The notes below the pieces were generated by a model. It did not search any database, was not told the DNA's origin, and saw nothing but the letters and a program-made list of their open reading frames with translations. Both the position numbers and the translations under genes were made by a program. Positions 32,506-40,192 of a DNA stretch of 64,000 nt are shown here, piece after piece (within the stretch, counting starts at the first letter, position 1; each line of letters begins with the position of its first letter). The DNA is from Streptomyces pseudovenezuelae. Lineage in GTDB: Bacteria > Actinomycetota > Actinomycetes > Streptomycetales > Streptomycetaceae. Location of the stretch: positions 124,001-188,000 of the forward strand of contig NZ_JARXVH010000006.1 of NCBI RefSeq assembly GCF_029892565.1, written 5' to 3'.

Positions 32506-32592
32506 GGACAGGCTGCCATGCGAACCCCCTATTTCGGGGCATCCGGCGCATCCCGCTTGCGTGGCGTCCGGGTACCCCGGAGGGTCGGTGGC

Positions 32593-33570
32593 ATGAAGGG
32601 CATCAGCTACAGCCGGTACGGCGGACCCGAGGTCCTGGAGTACGGAGAGGTCCGCGACCCGAAGATCGGCCCGGACGCGGTGCTGGTCAAGGTGTGCGCG
32701 GCGGCCGTCAACCCGGTCGACTGGAAGTGCCGCGAGGGGTACCTCGACGGCATGCTCGACGCGGTCTTCCCGGTCGTCATCGGGTGGGACGTATCGGGTG
32801 TCGTCGTTCAACCCGGCGTGTCCGTCACGGAGTTCGCGGTCGGTGACGAGGTCATCGGCTACGTCCGTGAGGACTTCCTCTCCCGGGGCACCTTCGCCGA
32901 GTACGTCGCCGCGCCGGTGCGCACGCTCGCCCGCAAGCCCCGCAACCTCTCCTTCGCGGAGGCGGCCGGGCTGCCGCTGGTCGGGCTCACCGCCTACCAG
33001 GTGCTCTTCAAGGCGCTCAAGGTCAGGCGCGGCGAGACCGTCCTGATCCACGCGGCGGCCGGCGGGGTCGGCTCGATCGCCGTCCAGCTCGCCCGGCACC
33101 TCGGCGCGCGGGTGATCGGCACGGCGAGCGAGGGGAACCACGACTTCGTGCGCGCGCTGGGCGGCGAGCCGGTGACGTACGGCGAGGGGCTGGTGGAGCG
33201 GGTGCGCGGGCTCGCGCCGGAAGGCGTGGACGCGGTCTTCGACACCGTCGGCGGCGAGGCGCTCAAGGACTCGGCCGTCCTGCTGGCCCCCGAGGGCCGC
33301 CTGGCGTCGATCGCCGACGGGGAGGTCGTCGGCTACGGCGGCATGTACTGCTGGGTCCGCCCGGACGCCGAGGACCTGGGACGGCTGACCGAGCTGGCGG
33401 AACAGGGCGTGGTGTCCGTGCACGTGTCGCAGACGTTCCCGCTGGAGCGGGCGGCGGACGCGTACCGGCTGAACCAGGAGGGGCGGACGCGGGGGAAGAT
33501 CGTGGTGACGGTGGACTGGGAGGCGGAGGCCGAAAGCGAAGGGGAGCCTGAAACCCCGGACGCGCCCTAG
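32593..33570 (+). CDS. NADP-dependent quinone-oxidoreductase-like enzyme
   Basis: This is a 325-residue MDR-superfamily protein of the zinc-free quinone oxidoreductase/enoyl reductase class. The N-terminal AAAVNPVDWKCREG motif and the cofactor loop HAAAGGVGSIAVQLA are typical, and no structural zinc cysteines are present. It reduces quinones or activated double bonds with NADPH. The C-terminus carries a short acidic extension (EAEAESEGEPETPD). The ATG at 32593 follows a weak GGTGG. It meets the DUF202 gene tail to tail with a 4-base overlap of the coding ends. Confidence 0.88.
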   Translation: MKGISYSRYGGPEVLEYGEVRDPKIGPDAVLVKVCAAAVNPVDWKCREGYLDGMLDAVFPVVIGWDVSGVVVQPGVSVTEFAVGDEVIGYVREDFLSRGTFAEYVAAPVRTLARKPRNLSFAEAAGLPLVGLTAYQVLFKALKVRRGETVLIHAAAGGVGSIAVQLARHLGARVIGTASEGNHDFVRALGGEPVTYGEGLVERVRGLAPEGVDAVFDTVGGEALKDSAVLLAPEGRLASIADGEVVGYGGMYCWVRPDAEDLGRLTELAEQGVVSVHVSQTFPLERAADAYRLNQEGRTRGKIVVTVDWEAEAESEGEPETPDAP

Positions 33571-33896
33571 AAGACCAGCACCGCTCCGCACGCCGCCATC
33601 GCCACCGTGCACAGCACCGCCATCGTGGCCTGCCGAGTGGCCAGCCCCGGGTGGCCGGCGCCGGTCGCGAGGACGCCGATGCGCCGGTGGGCGACGAGCA
33701 GGAAGCCCAGCCACAGGGCGCAGCACAGGGCACAGGCGATGACGCCGAGCGGGGAGGTGCCGCCGTGCAGCGCGGTCTTCACGGCGAGCACGGCGACGAC
33801 GGTGCCCGACAACGTCGTACGACGCCAGGCGAGCCGCGTGCGCTCCGGCTGAAGCCCCGGGTCACGGCCTTCGGCGGGACCCTCGGTGGAGCTCAT
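33567..33896 (-). CDS. DUF202 membrane protein (second of a pair)
   Basis: This is a 109-residue protein with three hydrophobic helices after an Arg-rich start containing ERTRLAWRRTTLS, the DUF202 signature. The start at 33896 overlaps the stop of the upstream DUF202 gene in an ATGA, and GGGAGGG lies just before it, so it is translated by coupling. The function of the family is unknown; pairs like this are common and probably form one membrane complex. Confidence 0.85.
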   Translation of the reverse strand: MSSTEGPAEGRDPGLQPERTRLAWRRTTLSGTVVAVLAVKTALHGGTSPLGVIACALCCALWLGFLLVAHRRIGVLATGAGHPGLATRQATMAVLCTVAMAACGAVLVF

Positions 33897-34285
33897 CCCT
33901 CCCACCCGGCCAGGACGACCACGACCATCACGACGGCCACGACGGCGACGACCACGCTAAGCAGGGCCGGGAAGCGGGACACCGGCAGGTCCTGGTCGTG
34001 GCGCATGGCGCGCTCGCAGCGCACCCAGTGGTTGACCGCGCGCAGGGAGCACAGCACGCCGGCCGCGAGCAGCGCCAGCGCGAGGCCGACGCGCCAGCCC
34101 CAGCGCAGGTCCGGCAGGAACTGGTCCACGGCGAAGCCGCCGCCGATCAGCGCCAGGGCGGTGCGCAGCCAGGCCAGGAAGGTCCGCTCGTTCGCCAGCG
34201 AGAACCGGTAGTCGGGGGTGTGGCCCTCCTCGCGGACCTCTTGCGGGGCGAACCACAGCCGGACGTTCCGTGCGAATTCGATCAC
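33893..34285 (-). CDS. YidH-type DUF202 membrane protein (first of a pair)
   Basis: This is a 130-residue protein with three hydrophobic helices. The conserved DUF202 block ANERTFLAWLRTALALIGGG sits at about residues 31-50, and the N-terminal part WFAPQEVREEG is typical of YidH. It is coupled to the second DUF202 gene by a 4-base overlap. No biochemical role is established for the family. Confidence 0.88.
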   Translation of the reverse strand: MIEFARNVRLWFAPQEVREEGHTPDYRFSLANERTFLAWLRTALALIGGGFAVDQFLPDLRWGWRVGLALALLAAGVLCSLRAVNHWVRCERAMRHDQDLPVSRFPALLSVVVAVVAVVMVVVVLAGWEG

Positions 34286-34328
34286 GGCGTGGACTTTATC
34301 GGGCGGCTTCCCGGCAGGGCGTCCGGCG

Positions 34329-34856
34329 TCATCGGGCGGACCGGTACGCCTTCAGGCGCTCGTACGCCGCCAGCCCGTCCGGCACCCACTCCCACTCCGT
34401 CAGCCGGCGCTCGACCTCCTCGTCCGGGAGGAAGTCGTGCCAGGCCACCTCTTCCACCTGCGGGCTGACCGGCAGCTCGCAGCGGACCTCGTAGACCGCG
34501 GACCACCAGCTCTGACCGGCGCCGTTGTCATAGAGGAACTTGAAGAGGAACTCGGGGGCGGGCAGGCCGGAGACGCCCAGTTCCTCCTCCGCCTCGCGCA
34601 GGGCGGCGGAGTCGTAGGACTCGCCCGCGCCGACCACACCGCCGACGAACATGTCGTAGAGAGAGGGGAAGACCAGTTTGACCGGGGTGCGGCGGTGGAC
34701 GAAGAGCCGGCCCCGGGCGTCCCGCACCTGGATGAAGGCGCAGCGGTGACGCAGGCCCTCGGCGTAGACCTTGCCGCGGGGGAATTGGCCGATGACCCGG
34801 TCGTTCTCGTCGACGATGTCGAGGATCTCGTCAGCAGGGTTCATACGGCCATCCAA
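34329..34856 (-). CDS. NUDIX hydrolase
   Basis: This is a 175-residue protein. The Nudix box GGVVGAGES-x6-LREAEEELGV fits GX5EX7REUXEEXGU completely, giving a metal-dependent pyrophosphohydrolase or isomerase centre. The stretch FPSLYDMFVGG before the box resembles the IPP-isomerase-like branch. Two ATGs (34856 and 34844) are possible and neither has a strong ribosome-binding site. It is monocistronic, between a DMT permease and the DUF202 pair. The substrate is unknown. Confidence 0.88.
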   Translation of the reverse strand: MDGRMNPADEILDIVDENDRVIGQFPRGKVYAEGLRHRCAFIQVRDARGRLFVHRRTPVKLVFPSLYDMFVGGVVGAGESYDSAALREAEEELGVSGLPAPEFLFKFLYDNGAGQSWWSAVYEVRCELPVSPQVEEVAWHDFLPDEEVERRLTEWEWVPDGLAAYERLKAYRSAR

Positions 34857-34892
34857 GCAGGCGCCCGCGTGCCGGTACGGTCGGCCTCGTGG

Positions 34893-35786
34893 TCAGTTCG
34901 GCTGCAGGTCCCGTACCCGCTCCGGCTTGCCCGCGCCGCTCGGCATCGCCGGGTGCAGGCCGAGCAGGACGATGCCCACGACGATCGCCGCGAGTCCCGC
35001 CGCCTCCCAGGCCAGCGCCCCGGTGTCGGTGCGCAGCCGGTCGCCGAGGAAGCCGACCCCGCAGATGATGCCGGCCAGTGGCTGGGCCGCGGTCAGGGCG
35101 GGCAGCGACATGCGCAGAGGGGCCGTCTCGAAGGCGCTCTGGACCAGCACCAGGCCGGTGACGCCGAGCGCGAGCACGGCGTACGGCTGCCAGGTGGTCA
35201 GCGTCTCGGCGATGCCGTCCTCGGAGAAGTGCTGACCGCTCACCCGGGTGAGGGCGTCCTGGAGGCCGTAGAGGAGACCCGCGGCCAGGGCCAGCAGGAC
35301 CGGGCCCGAGCTGAGGCGGGAACGCTTGGCGTAGGTGGTGAGCAGCAGGGCCAGGCCCAGCATCGCGCCGATGATCAGCCAGTGCCGCAGTGGGTCGGTG
35401 ACCGCGGAGCCGCCGCGCGGCTCGCCGGCCACGATGAAGGCGGTGACACCGCCCGCGAGCAGGGCGAGACCCGCCCAGCCCTGACGGCCCAGCGGTTGTC
35501 TGGTCTGCCGGCGGGAGAGGGTGAGGGCGAACAGGAGGTTCGTGGCGAGCAGGGGCTCCACCAGGGAGACCTCGCCCTGGCCAAGGGCGATCGCGCCCAG
35601 GACCATGCCGGCCACCATCAGGCCTATGCCGCCCAGCCAGCGCGGCACCTTCATCAGGTCGAGGAGCAGCCGCGGCGACAGGAAGTCGCTCAGGGGTGCC
35701 TGCTGGGCCGCGTTCTGCTGGAGTACGAACCCGAAGCCGAGGCAACAGGCCGCACTCACGGCGAGAATCAGAACCAGAACCGACAC
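34893..35786 (-). CDS. DMT-family transporter
   Basis: This is a 297-residue protein with about nine or ten hydrophobic segments. It has the two EamA-like halves, with GQGEVSLVEPLLATNLLFAL in the first and TAAQPLAGIICGVGFLGDRL in the second. It starts with GTG at 35786, preceded by GAGG. The substrate is unknown. The 401-base region upstream is shared with the divergent repeat-protein gene. Confidence 0.82.
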   Translation of the reverse strand: MSVLVLILAVSAACCLGFGFVLQQNAAQQAPLSDFLSPRLLLDLMKVPRWLGGIGLMVAGMVLGAIALGQGEVSLVEPLLATNLLFALTLSRRQTRQPLGRQGWAGLALLAGGVTAFIVAGEPRGGSAVTDPLRHWLIIGAMLGLALLLTTYAKRSRLSSGPVLLALAAGLLYGLQDALTRVSGQHFSEDGIAETLTTWQPYAVLALGVTGLVLVQSAFETAPLRMSLPALTAAQPLAGIICGVGFLGDRLRTDTGALAWEAAGLAAIVVGIVLLGLHPAMPSGAGKPERVRDLQPN

Positions 35787-35930
35787 GCTGCGTACCTCGA
35801 TGGATTCGGTCGGGCCACGGGCTGCGTAGTCGCCGACTGTAGCGTCCCCGCGAGCGGAGTGCTCCTGGGAGTACCCGGAAACCGGGAGTTGACTCGGTCA
35901 CGGTGCCCGGTCGGGGGCGAAGGTGGCGGC

Positions 35931-36068
35931 ATGACCGTTTTGCCATGGTGCGGGGTGGACGCGCGGACCGCCATGGCGTACGCCACACGGGTGAGCCGCG
36001 AGGAGGCGGTGACATGCTTATGTGGTGGAAAGGTGAACCACAAGTGCCCCATCTGTGACGGTAGTTGA
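35931..36068 (+). CDS. Possible 45-codon ORF with a C-terminal four-cysteine motif (doubtful)
   Basis: The frame starts at ATG 35931 and ends CLCGGKVNHKCPICDGS, a C-x-C...C-x2-C arrangement that could bind zinc. The ribosome-binding site is weak. It overlaps the better-supported micro-ORF at 36014 in another frame, and only one is likely real. It is recorded because the cysteine pattern is unusual for chance. Confidence 0.2.
   Translation: MTVLPWCGVDARTAMAYATRVSREEAVTCLCGGKVNHKCPICDGS
36014..36058 (+). CDS. 14-residue leader peptide with tandem Trp codons (candidate)
   Basis: ATG at 36014 follows AGGAGG (36001-36006) with an ideal 7-base spacer. The frame reads MLMWWKGEPQVPHL and stops with TGA. 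Adjacent Trp codons are the hallmark of Trp-sensing leader peptides. TGTGGT (36021-36026) over these codons pairs with ACCACA (36037-36042). The next genes encode a repeat protein and an amino-acid permease. It could be an attenuation leader or simply a short regulatory uORF. Confidence 0.4.
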   Translation: MLMWWKGEPQVPHL

Positions 36069-36158
36069 CGGGAGTTACAAAAACTCGGCACTTGACGGAA
36101 AGCGTTGGCTCCCGGTTTGCTGTGCGTGATCAGTTGACGGCAATCCGAAACCTTGACG
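36065..36158 (+). repeat. Four TTGACG motifs ahead of the repeat-protein gene
   Basis: TTGACGG occurs at 36065-36071, 36092-36098 and 36134-36140, and TTGACG at 36153-36158, all in the same orientation. They could be alternative -35 boxes or direct-repeat binding sites. Confidence 0.45.
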
Positions 36159-36187
36159 ACGAGCGCGTCGCGTGAGGAAGTCCCGCG

Positions 36188-37138
36188 GTGTCTCCACCCC
36201 CGCCACCCCTCGGCCGGGGCCGCAAACGTGCGGCCCAGGCACTGGACGCGGCCCTCGACGACGCCGAACTCGTCGCCACGCGCGCCTCGTTGGCCCAGGG
36301 GCGCTGGCAGGCCGCGCGCTCCCTGCTGGTCCAGACGGGCGACGACTGGGACCGCCGCGGTCACCGCGTCACCGTCCTCGCCCTGGAGTCCTACAGCGCC
36401 GCCTGGTCCCGGGACTGGCTGCTGGCCGAGCCGGACTCCGCCGACGCCGCCGTCCTGCTCGCGCTCTCCCTGGTGCAGCGCGCCCTGCTGGGCAAGGAGA
36501 AGGTGGCCAAGGCCGACAAGGCCTGCCGGGACGCCATCGCCCTCGCCCCCGCCGACCCCACCCCGTGGCTCGGCCTGCTCATGCTGGCCTGCGTCGGGGG
36601 CACCGACGAGGAGACCGAGCAGCTCTTCGACGAGGTCCGCAGCCGGCACGCCGACCACCACCACGGCCACCACCTGATGGTCGCCCGCCTCGCCGAGCGC
36701 CGCGCCACGGCGGGCCCCGACCCGCTGCACGAGGTCTACGACTTCGCCAACTGGGCCGCCGAGCAGGCCCCAGCCGACTCGCCGCTGGCGATCCTGCCGG
36801 TGATCGCGCACGCCGAGCGCTACCGGGTGCTGGCCCTCGCCGGACACGAGCCGGCCGATCCGGTTGCCTCGGGCCACTGGAGCGGACGCCGGGCCCGGCA
36901 GGTGATGAAGGCCGCCTTCGACTGGTGGCTGGAGTGGGAGCAGGAGGGCCACCCGCGCCGCCTGGTCGACCTCAACTTCCTCGCCCACGCCAAGGTCTGC
37001 GAGGGCCGCGGGGCCGAGGCCACCGCCCTGTTCTACCGCATCGGCGAGCACCCCACCACGGCCCCGTGGTCCTACCCCGACCGCGATCCCCTCTCCGCCT
37101 TCCGTGCCGCGCGCGACCGGGCGCTCGGCTCGGTGTGA
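36188..37138 (+). CDS. Unknown helical-repeat (TPR-like) protein
   Basis: This is a 316-residue protein not assigned to a named family. It is almost all helical, with pairs of amphipathic helices resembling tetratricopeptide repeats: ASLAQGRWQAARSLL, KADKACRDAIALAPADPTPW and KVCEGRGAEATALFY each look like one repeat face. A His-rich patch HADHHHGHH lies at about residue 155-163. There is no signal peptide or membrane segment. The GTG at 36188 follows GTGAGGAAG. The amino-acid permease gene starts 33 bases later, so the two form an operon. A scaffolding or regulatory role toward the permease is conceivable. Confidence 0.75.
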   Translation: MSPPPPPLGRGRKRAAQALDAALDDAELVATRASLAQGRWQAARSLLVQTGDDWDRRGHRVTVLALESYSAAWSRDWLLAEPDSADAAVLLALSLVQRALLGKEKVAKADKACRDAIALAPADPTPWLGLLMLACVGGTDEETEQLFDEVRSRHADHHHGHHLMVARLAERRATAGPDPLHEVYDFANWAAEQAPADSPLAILPVIAHAERYRVLALAGHEPADPVASGHWSGRRARQVMKAAFDWWLEWEQEGHPRRLVDLNFLAHAKVCEGRGAEATALFYRIGEHPTTAPWSYPDRDPLSAFRAARDRALGSV

Positions 37139-37171
37139 CATCTCCGACTTCGACCTAAGGACGCAATCTCG

Positions 37172-38713
37172 ATGACCACGGGCAGTTCCAGCGCGAGCAG
37201 ATCCGCCGCCGACGGCATCAGTACGTTCAAGGGGCAGGAACGCGCCCTGCGCGCCGACCGCCTCGGCACGGGGGGCCTGCTGCTCTCCGTGCTCGCCGCG
37301 ACCGCACCCCTCATGGTGGTCGCCGGTGTCATGCCCACCACATTCGCGGTGATGGGCATCGTCGGACAGCCGCTTCTCTTCGTCCTCCTCGGCGTGGTGC
37401 TGATCCTCTTCAGCGTCGGCTACGCCGAGATGAGCCGGCACGTCCACAACGCCGGCGCCTTCTACGCCTACATCTCCCGAGGCCTCGGCGGCACCGCCGG
37501 AGCGGGCGCCGCGCTGGTGGCCCTGGTCGCCTACAACGCCCTCCAGGTCGGCATCTACGGCATCTTCGGCTTCGAGGTCTCCGGGCTCTTCGACACCTAC
37601 GCCGACCTGTCCGTCGCCTGGTGGATACCGGCGCTGGTGGCCATCGTCCTGGTCGGCGCGCTGGGCTGGCTGAAGATCGACGTCAACGCGCGCGTGCTGG
37701 GCGTGCTGCTGGTCGTCGAGGTGGCCCTCGTGGTGATCTTCGACATCGCGGCGATCGGCGACCCGGCCAAGGAGGGCCTGTCGCTGCACGCCTTCAACCC
37801 GGACACGCTCAGCGGCGCGGGCGTCGGCACCGCGCTCTGCTTCTGCATCGCGGCCTTCCTCGGCTTCGAGCAGGCCCCGGTGTACGCGGAGGAGACCAGC
37901 AGGCCGCACATCCTGGTGCCGCGCGTGATGTTCTTCGCGGTCGGCGGCGTCGCCGTCTTCTTCGCCGTCAGCAGCTGGGCGCTGACCGTCGCCACCGGAC
38001 CGTCCCAGGTGGTCGGGGTGGCCCAGAAGGAGAGCGCCGGGATGCTCTTCACGCTGACCGACTCCCGGCTCGGCGGCACCTTCACCGACGCGCTGCACAT
38101 TCTGTTCGTGACCGGCATGTTCGCGGCCATGCTCAGCTTCCACAACGTCGTCGCCCGCTACACCTTCGCCATGGGACGCGAGGGCCTGCTGCCGCGCACC
38201 TTCGGCCGCACCACCGGCACCAGCGGCGCGCCCGGCACCGGCTCCCTGCTGCAGACGGTCGTGGCCGCCGTCATCGTGATCGTCTTCGCGATCGCCGACG
38301 ACAAGCCCACCGGCGACCCGACCGCGCCGGTCCTGCACCTGTTCACCTGGTTCGGCAACATCGGCGCCCTCGGCGTGATCCTGCTGATGGCCGCCGCCTC
38401 CGTGTCGGTCATCGTCTTCTTCGCCCGCCGCGGCGCGCTGGGCGCCCAGGCCTGGCGCCTGGTCACCTCCGCGCTCGCCGCCGTCGCCCTGCTGGTGATC
38501 GCCGGTTACACGGTCAAGGACTTCGACGTCCTGGTCGGCGCGGGCCCCGACTCGTCCCTGAGCTGGGTGCTGCCCGGCATCATCGGCCTCGCCCTGGTCG
38601 TCGGCCTGGTCCAGGGCCTGGTCCTGCGCTCCCGCGCCCCCGAGGCACACGCCCGCATCGGCCTGGGCAACGAGGCGTTCCAGCTGGACAAGGCGGCGCG
38701 GGAGACGTCGTAG
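37172..38713 (+). CDS. APC-superfamily amino-acid permease
   Basis: This is a 513-residue permease with about 12-14 hydrophobic segments. The N-terminal VLAATAPLMVVAGVMPTTF and SVGYAEMSRHVHNAGAFYAYIS stretches match TM1-TM3 of the amino acid/polyamine/organocation family. FEQAPVYAEETSRPH after TM6 and the ARYTFAMGREGLLP loop are further family marks. A membrane-distal C-terminal tail is hydrophilic. It lies downstream of the helical-repeat protein and of the Trp-Trp micro-ORF, which may hint at the amino acid sensed or transported, although this is inference. A GC-rich hairpin follows the gene. Confidence 0.9.
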   Translation: MTTGSSSASRSAADGISTFKGQERALRADRLGTGGLLLSVLAATAPLMVVAGVMPTTFAVMGIVGQPLLFVLLGVVLILFSVGYAEMSRHVHNAGAFYAYISRGLGGTAGAGAALVALVAYNALQVGIYGIFGFEVSGLFDTYADLSVAWWIPALVAIVLVGALGWLKIDVNARVLGVLLVVEVALVVIFDIAAIGDPAKEGLSLHAFNPDTLSGAGVGTALCFCIAAFLGFEQAPVYAEETSRPHILVPRVMFFAVGGVAVFFAVSSWALTVATGPSQVVGVAQKESAGMLFTLTDSRLGGTFTDALHILFVTGMFAAMLSFHNVVARYTFAMGREGLLPRTFGRTTGTSGAPGTGSLLQTVVAAVIVIVFAIADDKPTGDPTAPVLHLFTWFGNIGALGVILLMAAASVSVIVFFARRGALGAQAWRLVTSALAAVALLVIAGYTVKDFDVLVGAGPDSSLSWVLPGIIGLALVVGLVQGLVLRSRAPEAHARIGLGNEAFQLDKAARETS

Positions 38714-38780
38714 GTTTTCCAGGCAGTCCGGACCCGCGTTCTGAGAGTCCGGTAAGAACTCATTACGGAACTCTGACGAG

Positions 38781-38816
38781 CACCCGCGATTCCTGGCCCC
38801 GCCGGGGTCGCGGGTG
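38781..38816 (+). terminator. Nested hairpin between the permease and molybdoprotein genes
   Basis: CACCCGCGA (38781-38789) and TCGCGGGTG (38808-38816) pair perfectly, and an inner CCCC/GGGG stem lies in the loop. It ends 14 bases before the next GTG start, so it is either the permease terminator or part of a structured leader for the molybdoprotein. Confidence 0.5.
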
Positions 38817-38829
38817 TTCGAATGGATGG

Positions 38830-39582
38830 GTGAACCCCGAACGAGCCGAGAAGCCCGAGGCGTCGGAGCCTCCCGAGGAACGCGGTACCCCGATCGGGCG
38901 CCGGGTCCTGCTCGGCACCCTCGGTCTCGGCGCCCTCGGCGTGCTCGCCGCGCCCACCCTGCAGCGGGGTCTGGAGGGCTTCCTCGGCAGCGCGGCCGAG
39001 AAGGACCCCACCGGCCTCACCGGACTGCTCCCCAACGGCGGCGGTTTCCGCTACTACTCGGTCACCTCGTCCGTGCCGCACAAGAACGCCGCGAACTACC
39101 GGCTGACGGTCGACGGACTCGTGGACACCCCGAAGACGTACACGCTCGACGACCTGCGCGCGCTGCCGCAGACCCGGATGGTCAAGGACGTCCAGTGCGT
39201 CACCGGCTGGCGGGTGCCGGACACGCCGTTCGAGGGGGTGCGGCTGTCCCGGCTGCTGGACGCGGCCGGAGTGCGCGCCAAGTCGGGGGCGGTGCGCTTC
39301 ACCTGCTTCGACGGCGCCTACTCCGAGAGCCTCACCCTCGACCAGGCCCGTCGCTCCGACATCCTGGTCGCGCTGCGCATGCAGGACAAGGACATCGGCC
39401 ACAACCACGGCGGCCCGGTCCGCCTCTACGTGGCGCCGATGTACTTCTACAAGTCCGCCAAGTGGCTGTCCGGCATCACCGTCACCGAGGATGTGCGGCC
39501 CGGCTACTGGGAGGAACGCGGATACGACGTCGACGCCTGGGTCGGCCGTTCGAACGGACGGGACGATGACCCTACGACCTGA
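38830..39582 (+). CDS. Tat-exported sulfite-oxidase-fold molybdoprotein (MsrP-like)
   Basis: This is a 250-residue protein of the sulfite oxidase family, with a single molybdopterin and one cysteine ligand to Mo. The N-terminal GRRVLLGTLGLGALGVLAA is a twin-arginine signal or anchor. The Mo-ligand cysteine is in VKDVQCVTGW, followed by FTCFDGAYSESL and GGPVRLYVAPMYFYKSAKW, all family marks. The next gene encodes a b-type cytochrome and overlaps it by 17 bases, like the MsrP/MsrQ pair that repairs methionine sulfoxide outside the cell, although that cytochrome is a different type. The GTG start at 38830 lacks a clear ribosome-binding site and may be leaderless. Confidence 0.85.
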   Translation: MNPERAEKPEASEPPEERGTPIGRRVLLGTLGLGALGVLAAPTLQRGLEGFLGSAAEKDPTGLTGLLPNGGGFRYYSVTSSVPHKNAANYRLTVDGLVDTPKTYTLDDLRALPQTRMVKDVQCVTGWRVPDTPFEGVRLSRLLDAAGVRAKSGAVRFTCFDGAYSESLTLDQARRSDILVALRMQDKDIGHNHGGPVRLYVAPMYFYKSAKWLSGITVTEDVRPGYWEERGYDVDAWVGRSNGRDDDPTT

Positions 39583-40192
39583 CACTGCGGCGCCGCCGTC
39601 CGCCGACGTCCGCCGGTTCGGCCCGGCGCAGCGCTGGGTGCACCGCACGACGGCCGCGCTGATGGGCGTGTGCGTGGTGACGGCGGCCTGTCTCTACATC
39701 CCCCAGTTCGCCGAACTCGTCGGCCGCCGCGAGCTGGTGGTGCGCGTCCACGAGTGCGCCGGGCTCGCCCTGCCCGTGCCGGTGTTGGTGGGCCTCGTCT
39801 CCCGTCGGTTCCGCGCCGACCTGGGGCACCTCAACCGCTTCGGCTCGCACGACCGGATCTGGCTGCGCGCGGCCCTGCACCGGGACAAGCGGCGCGCGCT
39901 GCGGCCGGCCGCCAAGTTCAACGCCGGGCAGAAGGTCTACGCGGCCTGGATCGCCGGCGCGACGCTGGTGATGCTCGGCACCGGACTGCTGATGTGGTTC
40001 ACCCATCTCACGCCGATCCAGTGGCGCACCAGCGCGACCTTCGTCCACGACTGGCTGGCCCTCACCATCGGCATCGTCCTGGGCGGCCACATCGGCATGG
40101 CCCTGGGCGACCCGGAGGCCCGCCGGGGGCTACGGACGGGCTCGGTGAGCCGGGAGTGGGCGGACCGGGAACATCCCCTGTGGCGACCTTGA
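39566..40192 (+). CDS. b-type cytochrome membrane subunit
   Basis: This is a 208-residue protein with four hydrophobic segments and histidines placed as heme ligands near the membrane faces: QRWVHRTTA, VRVHECAG, FVHDWLAL and GGHIGMAL. This is the prokaryotic b561/formate-dehydrogenase gamma arrangement for quinol-coupled electron transfer. It starts at an ATG inside the end of the molybdoprotein gene, so the two products are probably made together, and it should supply electrons from the quinol pool. Its 3' end overlaps the convergent hypothetical gene by 63 bases. Confidence 0.82.
   Translation: MTLRPDTAAPPSADVRRFGPAQRWVHRTTAALMGVCVVTAACLYIPQFAELVGRRELVVRVHECAGLALPVPVLVGLVSRRFRADLGHLNRFGSHDRIWLRAALHRDKRRALRPAAKFNAGQKVYAAWIAGATLVMLGTGLLMWFTHLTPIQWRTSATFVHDWLALTIGIVLGGHIGMALGDPEARRGLRTGSVSREWADREHPLWRP

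Larger units (their letters stand above)
35787..36187. other. 401-base divergent leader region with micro-ORF and repeats
   Basis: This gap separates the DMT permease from the divergent repeat-protein gene. From 35930 onward it holds a small open frame with a four-cysteine end, a 14-codon micro-ORF with an ideal ribosome-binding site, two small hairpins (36021-36042; 36072-36086) and four copies of a TTGACG motif. It is also less GC-rich than the surrounding genes. The part from 35787 to 35930 shows nothing I can name. Confidence 0.5.

Noticed and set aside
34218..36068. Long open frame opposite the NUDIX and DMT genes
   Set aside because: It is an antisense shadow of high-GC codons; the encoded protein has no domain pattern. 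Only its last 45 codons are kept as a doubtful small ORF.
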